Shown in pieces: positions 55,319 through 62,488 of a DNA stretch of 64,000 bases. How positions within the stretch are numbered: position 1 is the stretch's first letter; every line of letters starts with the position of its first letter. This DNA comes from Kribbella sp. NBC_00382 (lineage in GTDB: Bacteria > Actinomycetota > Actinomycetes > Propionibacteriales > Kribbellaceae), in assembly GCF_036067295.1 (NCBI RefSeq), contig NZ_CP107954.1, forward strand, positions 2,976,001 to 3,040,000. The letters run 5' to 3'. The notes under the pieces are model-generated. The model worked only from the letters and a program-made list of their open reading frames with translations, searched no databases and was not told the origin of the DNA. The translations under genes were made by a program, and so were the position numbers.

Positions 55319-56113
55319 ATGACCGATTGGGCGCAGGTGCGCGCGGACGGATTCGCCGTACCTCCTGGTCGTCCGGTGGACGAGCTGGTCGCCGAGCTGT
55401 CGACGATGCTGAGGTCGCCGGATCCGCAGATCCGGGACGCGCAGGCGTACTCGACGCTCGCCACCTGGATCGGCAACGGCGTGCTCAGCCGTGACGAGCT
55501 GCGCGCGCTCGGGGAGGACATGGTCGGCCGGTTCGCCGACTCGGAGATCCAGGCGCGCACGTTCGCGCCGCTGATCCTCGACTCGATCGTCACGCAGGGC
55601 GTCTTCGAGCCGTCCTGGGTGCCGCCGTTCGAGCGCTGGTACGTGGCTGAGGAGGATCTCCGCGGCTTCGACCCCAAGCTCGGGTGGCTGCACGCCGTGG
55701 CGCACGGCAGCGACCTCCTGGGGGCGCTGGCACGCGTCCAGGCCGTCGAGCCGGTACAGATGCTCCGATTGGGCATCGGGCGGCTCCTGACCCCCACTGA
55801 GTACGTCCTGCGCGATCTTGAGGACGACCGGCTGGGCTTCGCGCTCGCGGTGGCGCTGACCCGCCCTGATCTGACCGAGGAAGACGCCGTCGGCTGGCTG
55901 GACCCCGCGATCCGCGCCTTCGGCACCCTCCCGGCCGGCGGCTTTCGCCCCGAACAGTCGAACACCCTCCGCACCCTGCGCGCCGTCTACGTACTGGCCG
56001 ACCACGGCGTCCGCCTGGACGAGGACCACCCGCACGTCCAGCTCCCGCACCGGGACCAGGTCAAATCCAAACTCCAAGACCTCTTCCGCACCGCCACCCC
56101 GTACTACTTCTGA
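55319..56113 (+). CDS. DUF2785-family protein
   Basis: A 264-residue helical protein matching the DUF2785 pattern (DPQIRDAQAYSTLATWIGNG, FDPKLGWLHAVAHGSDLL). The conserved GWLHAVAHGSD may hold a functional His pair. No catalytic function is established. The start ATG 55319 follows directly on the terminator hairpin and GGGGC. Confidence 0.75.
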   Translation: MTDWAQVRADGFAVPPGRPVDELVAELSTMLRSPDPQIRDAQAYSTLATWIGNGVLSRDELRALGEDMVGRFADSEIQARTFAPLILDSIVTQGVFEPSWVPPFERWYVAEEDLRGFDPKLGWLHAVAHGSDLLGALARVQAVEPVQMLRLGIGRLLTPTEYVLRDLEDDRLGFALAVALTRPDLTEEDAVGWLDPAIRAFGTLPAGGFRPEQSNTLRTLRAVYVLADHGVRLDEDHPHVQLPHRDQVKSKLQDLFRTATPYYF

Positions 56114-56154
56114 CCCCACGGTCCGCCATGACACCGCCCTCCGATCTGATCGCC

Positions 56155-56216
56155 GGGCGCCGTCGACCTACCCGGCGCCGTCGACCTACCCGGCGCCGTC
56201 GACCTACCTGGCGCCA
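56155..56216. repeat. Three 18-bp tandem repeats
   Basis: Copies at 56155-56172, 56173-56190 and 56191-56208 share GGCGCCGTCGACCTACC, followed by a diverged partial copy. Each holds GGCGCC and GTCGAC palindromes. They lie between the DUF2785 gene and the methyltransferase start, about 45 bases before ATG 56253. Confidence 0.85.
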
Positions 56217-56252
56217 TCACCGCGGCCGTCGGCATCACGTCGGTCCGACCAC

Positions 56253-57188
56253 ATGACCACCGCGGCGATCCGCGCCAACTACAGCCGCGTCGCCTCGACG
56301 TACGCCGGCCAGTGGGCGGAGACCCTCGCAACCCACGGACGAGCCTTGGCCGACCGGCTGCCGCTGGGCGAGATCGGACTGGCTGAAACTGCTGACGCGC
56401 AGCCGCCGGCGCGCGACGGTCTTGGCGAGCGGCCGAGGGAAGGCGAGCTGTCCGCTCGGGGCGTCTCCGCCTCCTCGGGCAACGCTGTGGCCGGGGCGAC
56501 GGGGCCTGGGGATCGGCGGGGGCCTTGGATTGTGGAGGTGGGGTGTGGGCCGGGGTTGGTGTTGTCGCATCTGGCTGGGTTGAACCCTGAGGCCCGGGTC
56601 GTGGGGGTTGATGTGACCGAGGAGATGTTGCGGTTGGCTCCGGCGGGGTTCGGGCGGGTGGTTGGGGATGCTCAGGCGTTGCCGTTCGGGGCCGGGGTGG
56701 TTGATGCGGTGGTGATGCCGTTCGTGTTGTTTCATCTGCCGGAGCTGTCGGTGGGGCTTTCCGAAGTACGGCGGGTGTTGGTGGCGGGTGGTTCGTTCGG
56801 GGCTGTCACCTGGGCGGGGCATGATCCGCATCCGGCGTACGACGTCTGGGTGCGGGTGATCGACGAGTACGGTGCACCGCCGGACCCGTCACCGCAGATG
56901 CCTTCGAACGACATCACCTCCGATCCAGCGAAGCTCCAGCTCGCTTTGCAGGCAACAGGTTTCGGCGACATCGAGATCACCGTCGAACGCTTCCGGCACC
57001 AGCCGACCGCAGCCGAATTCCTGGCACACTCCCAGGTGATCGGCGCAATGGCCCGCCGCATCGACCAGCTCCCACCCGACCGCCGCACAGCCTGCCTGGT
57101 AACCGCGGAGCAGGAGCTGAACTGCTTGGACCCCGACGCTTTCATCGAGTCCGGCACCGTCCTCTACGCAACCGCCAAAGCCACCTGA
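56253..57188 (+). CDS. Class I SAM-dependent methyltransferase
   Basis: This 311-residue protein has an N-terminal helix (IRANYSRVASTYAGQWAETL) and SAM-binding motif I (IVEVGCGPGLVLSHLAG). It continues VVGVDVTEEMLRLAPAG and FGAGVVDAVVMPFVLFHLPE. A Gly/Arg/Ser-rich insert (about residues 46-90) separates the first helix from motif I, where relatives have a short link. Codons switch to G-ending forms from about 56500 to 56830. Substrate unknown; a quinone or small-molecule methyltransferase is likely. Confidence 0.82.
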   Translation: MTTAAIRANYSRVASTYAGQWAETLATHGRALADRLPLGEIGLAETADAQPPARDGLGERPREGELSARGVSASSGNAVAGATGPGDRRGPWIVEVGCGPGLVLSHLAGLNPEARVVGVDVTEEMLRLAPAGFGRVVGDAQALPFGAGVVDAVVMPFVLFHLPELSVGLSEVRRVLVAGGSFGAVTWAGHDPHPAYDVWVRVIDEYGAPPDPSPQMPSNDITSDPAKLQLALQATGFGDIEITVERFRHQPTAAEFLAHSQVIGAMARRIDQLPPDRRTACLVTAEQELNCLDPDAFIESGTVLYATAKAT

Positions 57189-57616
57189 CCACCACCCGGC
57201 CCACCCCAACCACGCGGCCCACCCCGGCCACCCCAACCAGGCGGCCCACCCCGGCCACGCGAGCCACCTGCCGCTCACGCACTCCACGCAGCGCCCGCCT
57301 GCCCACCGCCCACGCACTCCACCCAGCGCCCCCGCCGCTCGCTGCCCCACTTTGTGCACCACCCAGCCATCTACTCGCGAGTAGAACGCTCACCCCGTGC
57401 ACAAGGTGCCCTAAGCAACCAAATGACCTCGCGACCAGCCCCAGATCAGCTGGCTCGCGGACCGCCACCACACACCAACTCGGTTCCGGCTAGCCGATGG
57501 CTCACGGTCCAGGCGCGACGGGCCCGAAGCCGGCCGGTTGCTGTGTGGTCCCGGTCCGGCCACCAGCTCGGCCGATACGCCGGCAAGCCCGCCATCCTGT
57601 ACGCCGGTGCGCCCGG
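57189..57616. other. Intergenic, C-rich region with nested dyads
   Basis: No gene supported. Bases 57189-57345 are C-rich CCACCC-type repeats. At 57352-57404 an outer pair TTGTGCAC/GTGCACAA surrounds an inner perfect palindrome CTACTCGCGAGTAG (57371-57384); both share nearly the same centre (57378), suggesting a protein-binding site or cruciform. Confidence 0.55.
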
Positions 57617-57688
57617 CAGATCGGTGAGCCCATAGCCCAGCAGATCGGTGAGCCCATAGCCCAGCAGATCGGTGAGCCCGTAGCCCAG
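57617..57688. repeat. Three 24-bp tandem repeats
   Basis: Near-identical 24-bp units start at 57617, 57641 and 57665 (CAGATCGGTGAGCCCATAGC, then CCAG). The third differs by one base in the middle. They lead directly into the longer repeat array. Confidence 0.9.
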
Positions 57689-57974
57689 CAGGTCGGTGAG
57701 CCGGTCGCTCGGTACGGCCGGTGAACTCGCAGGCCGGTACCCCGGTGCGCCGGTCGCGCGGCAGGTCGGTGAGCGGGTCGTCCAGTACGGCCGGTGAACC
57801 CGCCGGCCGGTACCCGGTGCGCCGGTCGCGCGGTAGGTCGGTGAGCGGGTCGTCCAGTACGCCGGTGAACCCGCCGGCCGGTACCCGGTGCGCCGGTCGC
57901 CCGGCAGGTCGGTGAGCCGGTCGTCCAGTACGCCGGTGAGTCCCGCCGGCCGGTATGTCGTTGAGCCGATCTGG
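57689..57974. repeat. Four 70-73-bp tandem repeats (minisatellite)
   Basis: Units start at 57689, 57762, 57834 and 57905 with lengths 73, 72, 71 and 70, each opening YAGGTCGGTGAGC and containing CCGGTGAACCCGCCGGCCGG or a close variant. A partial fifth copy begins at 57975. Because unit length changes by single bases, no reading frame is kept from copy to copy, so the array is non-coding. The opening matches the shorter 24-bp units, so both derive from one ancestral motif. Confidence 0.85.
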
Positions 57975-58203
57975 CAGGTACGTCGGTGAGTCGAGCTGGC
58001 GTGGGCAGCTCCGGTCGCTGGATGCCTTGGCGTCGGGCGGGTGTGGAGCGCCGTCGCACACCAGCTTGATGCCGGGCGGTGGGGTAGGCACGGCCCAAGC
58101 GTGGAGTGTGAGGGGCCGGTCGGGTTGGTGTGGTGGTTCGGGTGCCAGGTCGGCCGGTTCGCGGGCGATCCGTTGGCTGGGACGGCCGGTAGGCCGTCGT
58201 CCG

Positions 58204-58491
58204 GTGCGGCAGTTGGGGACTGTCGCCTGGTACGTGGGGAGACGGGGCGGCGACCCGTTGACCCAGTCACCGGGCGCGCTGGCTCTGCTCGCCGTCCAGG
58301 CGGAGCGGGCGAAGACGACCGCCTCCGAGACCCAGGTGGGCCAGATCATCGTGCCGCTGTGGGTGAACGGTCGAGGTTGCTGGCTGGTCGTCGGCCGGAG
58401 GGAGAACCTTCTGGCGGACGACCAGAGTCATTGGCTGCGTCTGACCAGCTTGCCGGTATCGGCTGAGACTGTTGCCCGGGCGGCTGGCTGA
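58204..58491 (+). CDS. Hypothetical protein, start uncertain
   Basis: The frame from about 58204 to TGA 58491 has strong coding character, with nearly all third positions G or C. It encodes TQSPGALALLAVQAERAKTT, GQIIVPLWVNGRGCWLVVGR and ADDQSHWLRLTSLPVSAETV. GTG 58204 gives 95 residues; the same frame is open further upstream into the repeat array, where coding character is lost. No family recognised. Confidence 0.45.
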   Translation: MRQLGTVAWYVGRRGGDPLTQSPGALALLAVQAERAKTTASETQVGQIIVPLWVNGRGCWLVVGRRENLLADDQSHWLRLTSLPVSAETVARAAG

Positions 58492-58611
58492 CCGCCGCGC
58501 TGGAGTACCGACTGAACGTCGGTCGAAGGTGCTTCTGACCGGCCCGTCGAGTACCGGCTGACCATCAGCTGAGGCTGCTGTCCGATCACCCTTGCTGGGG
58601 CCGAAACCCGA

Positions 58612-58655
58612 CCACCCCTGCCGGGGCTGTTGCTTGATCGCCCCGGCAGGGGTGG
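58612..58655. terminator. Bidirectional hairpin terminator
   Basis: CCACCCCTGCCGGGGC (58612-58627) pairs perfectly with 58640-58655 around a 12-base loop, between two convergent genes. It lies 19 bases from the end of the leftward lipoprotein gene. Confidence 0.85.
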
Positions 58656-58673
58656 AGGCAGAACGCCGTGGGG

Positions 58674-60044
58674 TTACTGGAAGGTGGCGGTTGCGGTCAG
58701 GACGGGGAACGTGACCCTGCCTGAGGCCGGAGTGGCGCCGGGGTCGGTGGCGGCGAATGACAGGACGCTGTTCGCGGTCAGCTGGACGACCTTCGTGGTG
58801 GCTGGGACCGGGATCGCGATCACGTCAACGTCCATGGTGTCCGGGACCGGTGGGATCGCGACGCCGTCGGCCGTGAGCTTCAGGAACGGGGCCACCCAGG
58901 TGGTTTTGTAGAGGATGTAGTTGTAGTCCAGCTTCGAGTCGATCTGGAGCCGGAACCAGGCCTTGCCGGCCGGCGCCCAGCCGTGGTCCGGATCCCAGGG
59001 GGCCAGCGCCGCCTTCTTGAGTGAGAGGAAGTAGGTGCTCTTGTAGTACTCGCCTACGTTCCGGACGGTGGGCGGGAACGATTTGCCCAGGTCGACGGAG
59101 ACACCGGTTCGGTAGTACGCCGCCGCGACATCGGTCGTCGTGCGCTCGCCGGTGGTGAGCGAGAGCTTCTGGACGACGCCGCCGTTGGTCGCTGTCAGCG
59201 TCAGGTCGGAGGTGTCCTTCGGAACCGAGACGAGCAAGGTCCGCTCGGCGGCGGACGCTTCGGACCCGACGCCGGGGAGCACCTCGACCGGGCGTTGTTC
59301 ATCGCCGACCGTGACGGTCCACTTGGTCAAGGCGGACTTGGCAGTGGCCGCGTTGACCGCCGAGGCACCGTCCAGCGGGTCGAGGGTCGGGGTGGTGCCG
59401 AACACGGCGACGACGAACTTCTCGCCGCTGGCGGGCGCCTTGACCTCCGTGCCGCTGCCGACCGTCTCCGGGGTCGCGAGGCCCTTGAGGGTGAGGGTGC
59501 CGTCAGGGACCACGATCTTGCCGGTGGCTGGCTTCAGTTCGAGTTTCTCGCTCTTGTCGCTGACCGTGGTCAGTCCGGCCTGGGCAGCCGGTGCGGCCGG
59601 CGCGGCGAGCGCATCCGCGTTGTCGTCCGCCTTCTTGTCGTCCGGTCGCCAGAAGGCGCTGTTGTCCGGCCGCAGCTGGGACTTCTGCCACTGGTCGGAA
59701 TCGGCCGGCTCGAAGCCTGGCTTGTCACCGCCGGTCGTCTGGATCGCGAGCACGTCCCACACCTGGCGCTCGGGAGTGCCGAGCCGGCGGAGCGGGCCAC
59801 AGGCCAGCGTGCCGAGCGATTGCTTGCCATCGGCACCGGTCACGAAGTAGCAGCGGGCCGAGGGGTCGATGTTCTTGTTGGACTCGGCGTCGACCTGCTT
59901 GTGCCAGTCGGCCTCGGTGGTGGTCAGGAAGGCCGAGGCGGTCTTCTTCTCGACCGTTCCGCCGCCGGTCTCCAGACCTGACGCCCCGCAGCCGGCCACG
60001 ACCACCAGCCCTGCGGCCAGGGCGACACCCACTCGCGTCTTCAT
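58674..60044 (-). CDS. Secreted lipoprotein, function unknown
   Basis: This 456-residue protein has a lipoprotein signal (VGVALAAGLVVVAGC), followed by a Gly-rich linker and a mainly beta extracytoplasmic region (RCYFVTGADGKQSLGTLACG, PLRRLGTPERQVWDVLA). An Ala/Pro/Asp-rich linker lies near residue 150. Two Cys (RCYF, LACG) may form a disulfide. No catalytic motif is seen. Monocistronic. Confidence 0.75.
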   Translation of the reverse strand: MKTRVGVALAAGLVVVAGCGASGLETGGGTVEKKTASAFLTTTEADWHKQVDAESNKNIDPSARCYFVTGADGKQSLGTLACGPLRRLGTPERQVWDVLAIQTTGGDKPGFEPADSDQWQKSQLRPDNSAFWRPDDKKADDNADALAAPAAPAAQAGLTTVSDKSEKLELKPATGKIVVPDGTLTLKGLATPETVGSGTEVKAPASGEKFVVAVFGTTPTLDPLDGASAVNAATAKSALTKWTVTVGDEQRPVEVLPGVGSEASAAERTLLVSVPKDTSDLTLTATNGGVVQKLSLTTGERTTTDVAAAYYRTGVSVDLGKSFPPTVRNVGEYYKSTYFLSLKKAALAPWDPDHGWAPAGKAWFRLQIDSKLDYNYILYKTTWVAPFLKLTADGVAIPPVPDTMDVDVIAIPVPATTKVVQLTANSVLSFAATDPGATPASGRVTFPVLTATATFQ

Positions 60045-60188
60045 CGCGTTTCCCCTCGTTCGACGAGCATTGACTTGCTGACCTCCGACACCTGAAATCC
60101 TGCCAGTTCACAGGGCCGCCGGACCGGACGATCGCGAACCTGTGGATAACTCGCAGGCGCGATGGCGAAGGCCTGCGAGGATAGCCAC

Positions 60189-61643
60189 ATGAGCGAGCAA
60201 GAGCTGGGAGCGGGTCTGGTCGACCGGCTGCGCGGTGCCTTCGAGGCGGCGGCGTACACGGTGGAAGGCGTTGCGGCGCGGCTGGGCGCCTTGGCCAACA
60301 ATGCATTGGGCCGCAATGAAACCACGCTCGCCTTCCAGCGGACGGCCGCCGGCGACCAGCTTGACACGCTGATCAGGCTGTTCCTGCTGCAACGCGCCGC
60401 GCCCAGAGAGCTTGTGGAGAAAGCATTTCCGGGCGATGTATCCGAACTGCTTGCCCTAGGCATCTTGCGTGAGGCCGGCCATCAACTCGCGGCAGCCCTC
60501 GACGTCCGCCCGTACGCCGAGGACGACCGGCACTGGTGGGTGATCGCCGATCTCACGCCGGGGCTGGACGGCAGGCGTGAGCCGATGCGGCCGGATTACG
60601 TGCTGGGCATCGCGCCGGCCAGCCTGAGCCTGGTCAAGCTGACCGTGCCGATCAAGGCGGAGAAGGCCCTCGACGTCGGTACCGGCTGCGGCATCCAGGC
60701 GCTCCATCTGGCCGACCGGATCGGCCACATCGTTGCCACTGACGTCAATCCGCGCGCCCTCCAGCTGACTCGCTGGACCGCGGCGCTCAACCGGGTCGAC
60801 CTCGACGTCCGCGACGGCAGCCTCTACGAGCCGGTCGCGGGCGAGCAGTTCGACTTGATCGTCAGCAACCCGCCGTACGTGATCGCACCTCCCGCGGCCG
60901 ACGCGCGGCTGACCTATCGCGAGACAGGGTTCGCGGGAGACTCCGTCGTCGAGCAGTTGGTTCGGCAAGCTCCACAACAGCTGACGGAAGGCGGCTGGTG
61001 TCAGTTGCTCGCCAACTGGACCTGCGTTCGCGGTCAGGACTGGCGGGAGCGCATAGCGAGTTGGACCGGCGACAGGTCCAGCTGGGCGGTGCAACGTGAG
61101 CAACTTGACCCAGCGGAGTACGTCGAGCTGTGGCTGCGCGATGCGGGTCTGCAGGGGCGTCCGGAGTACACGAGCCGGTACGACGCTTGGCTGCGGTGGC
61201 TTGACGAGCAACAGGTCGAGGCGATCGGGATGGGCTGGATCAACCTGCACAACGTGGCGGGCAATACGGAGGCCGAGGAGTGGCCGTACGAGATCGAGCA
61301 GCCGATCGGTCCGCATGTGCTCGACCGGTTCGAGCGGATCGAAGGACTGCCGGCGGACCTGACCGGGCTGTACCTGACCATGGCCGACGACATCGTGCAG
61401 GAGACGGCCGGTCAGCCGGGCGCCGAGGATCCGGCGACGATCGTGCTACGCCGGCAACGCGGGATGCGGCGAGCCGAGCAGGTGGACACCGTCCTGGCCG
61501 GGTTCGTGGGTGCTTGCGACGGCGACCTCAGCGTCGGGCAGATCCTGGACGCCCTCGCGAGCCTGCTGGAGCGCGACGACCTGCACGCCGACTATTTGCC
61601 GAAGATCGCCGGCCTGATCACCGAGGGCTTCCTGCGTTACTAG
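60189..61643 (+). CDS. Class I methyltransferase with NPPY motif (PrmC-like domain)
   Basis: This 484-residue protein has an N-terminal helical domain (about residues 1-125), a methyltransferase core (about 130-300) with motif I LDVGTGCGIQALHLA and the N6/glutamine-methyltransferase motif VSNPPYV, and a C-terminal wing (about 310-484). The NPPY motif implies methylation of an amide or exocyclic amine, in RNA or protein. The large flanking domains occur in an actinobacterial family (DUF7059-type N-terminus). A TGTGGATAA sequence lies upstream at 60141-60149. ATG 60189 is the start. Confidence 0.82.
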   Translation: MSEQELGAGLVDRLRGAFEAAAYTVEGVAARLGALANNALGRNETTLAFQRTAAGDQLDTLIRLFLLQRAAPRELVEKAFPGDVSELLALGILREAGHQLAAALDVRPYAEDDRHWWVIADLTPGLDGRREPMRPDYVLGIAPASLSLVKLTVPIKAEKALDVGTGCGIQALHLADRIGHIVATDVNPRALQLTRWTAALNRVDLDVRDGSLYEPVAGEQFDLIVSNPPYVIAPPAADARLTYRETGFAGDSVVEQLVRQAPQQLTEGGWCQLLANWTCVRGQDWRERIASWTGDRSSWAVQREQLDPAEYVELWLRDAGLQGRPEYTSRYDAWLRWLDEQQVEAIGMGWINLHNVAGNTEAEEWPYEIEQPIGPHVLDRFERIEGLPADLTGLYLTMADDIVQETAGQPGAEDPATIVLRRQRGMRRAEQVDTVLAGFVGACDGDLSVGQILDALASLLERDDLHADYLPKIAGLITEGFLRY

Positions 61644-61723
61644 TCGGTTCGTAAACCTTCGCTCACGGACAGCGGTCAATAGGTAGCATTCAGTCACCAT
61701 TTGCTGACGGAGGGCGCTTGCCG

Positions 61724-62488
61724 ATGACCATCGATCTGCGGCCGGTCCGGACCGAACTCGCGGGCAGCGTGCTGGTGATGACGATCGATCGCCCGACCGC
61801 TCGCAATGCTGTCGATCGCGCGGTTGCCAAGGCGCTCAGCGCGGCGCTCGACTACCTCGAGAGCCATTCGGAACTCACCGCGGGAGTGCTTACCGGCGCC
61901 GGTGGACATTTCTGCGCCGGGACGGACCTCAAGGCCTTTCCCACCGAGGGAATCCCGGTCGTCGGCGAGCTAGGACTGGCCGGCCTCACGCGCCGGCCGC
62001 TGACCAAGCCGTTGATCGCCGCGGTCGAGGGGTATGCCGTGGCCGGCGGGTTCGAGCTCGCCCTGGCCTGCGACCTGATCGTGGCTGGTGAGTCGGCGAA
62101 GTTCGGGTTGCCCGAGGTCCAGCGTGGTCTGATCGCCGGCGAAGGTGGTGCGATCCGGTTGCCTCAGCGATTGCCGTACCACCTCGCCATGGAGTTGTTG
62201 CTCACCGGCGACCCGATGCCGGCCGCAACCGCAGCCACCCATGGCTTGGTCAACCGGCTGGTCCCCGATGGCGCGGCGCTCACCACCGCGATGACGCTTG
62301 CCGCCCGGATCAGCCGCAATGCCCCGCTCGCCCTCGCCGCGGTCAAGCAGATCGTCCGCGCGGTCACCGAAGACGCGGCGTACGCGATGCAGGATCCCTT
62401 GTATCACAGGGTTTCCAGCTCGGAGGACGCGCAAGAGGGAGCATTGGCGTTCGGTGAAAAACGCCCGCCCCGATGGCAAGGCCGCTAG
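61724..62488 (+). CDS. Enoyl-CoA hydratase/isomerase family protein
   Basis: A 254-residue crotonase-fold protein. Oxyanion-hole regions are TGAGGHFCAGTDLKAF and AVEGYAVAGGFELALACDLI; the second active-site Glu region is FGLPEVQRGLIAGEGG. It probably acts on an acyl-CoA in fatty-acid or aromatic degradation. ATG 61724 is chosen because GGAGGG at 61709-61714 is better spaced than for TTG 61718. The 3' end overlaps the convergent GGDEF gene by 4 bases. Confidence 0.88.
   Translation: MTIDLRPVRTELAGSVLVMTIDRPTARNAVDRAVAKALSAALDYLESHSELTAGVLTGAGGHFCAGTDLKAFPTEGIPVVGELGLAGLTRRPLTKPLIAAVEGYAVAGGFELALACDLIVAGESAKFGLPEVQRGLIAGEGGAIRLPQRLPYHLAMELLLTGDPMPAATAATHGLVNRLVPDGAALTTAMTLAARISRNAPLALAAVKQIVRAVTEDAAYAMQDPLYHRVSSSEDAQEGALAFGEKRPPRWQGR

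Noticed and set aside
57617-57974. CRISPR-like array
   Set aside because: The units are direct tandem copies without unique spacers, and no cas genes are present.
57411-58349. 312-codon minus frame through the repeat array
   Set aside because: Repeat units of 73, 72, 71 and 70 bp do not preserve a frame; openness comes from GC content.
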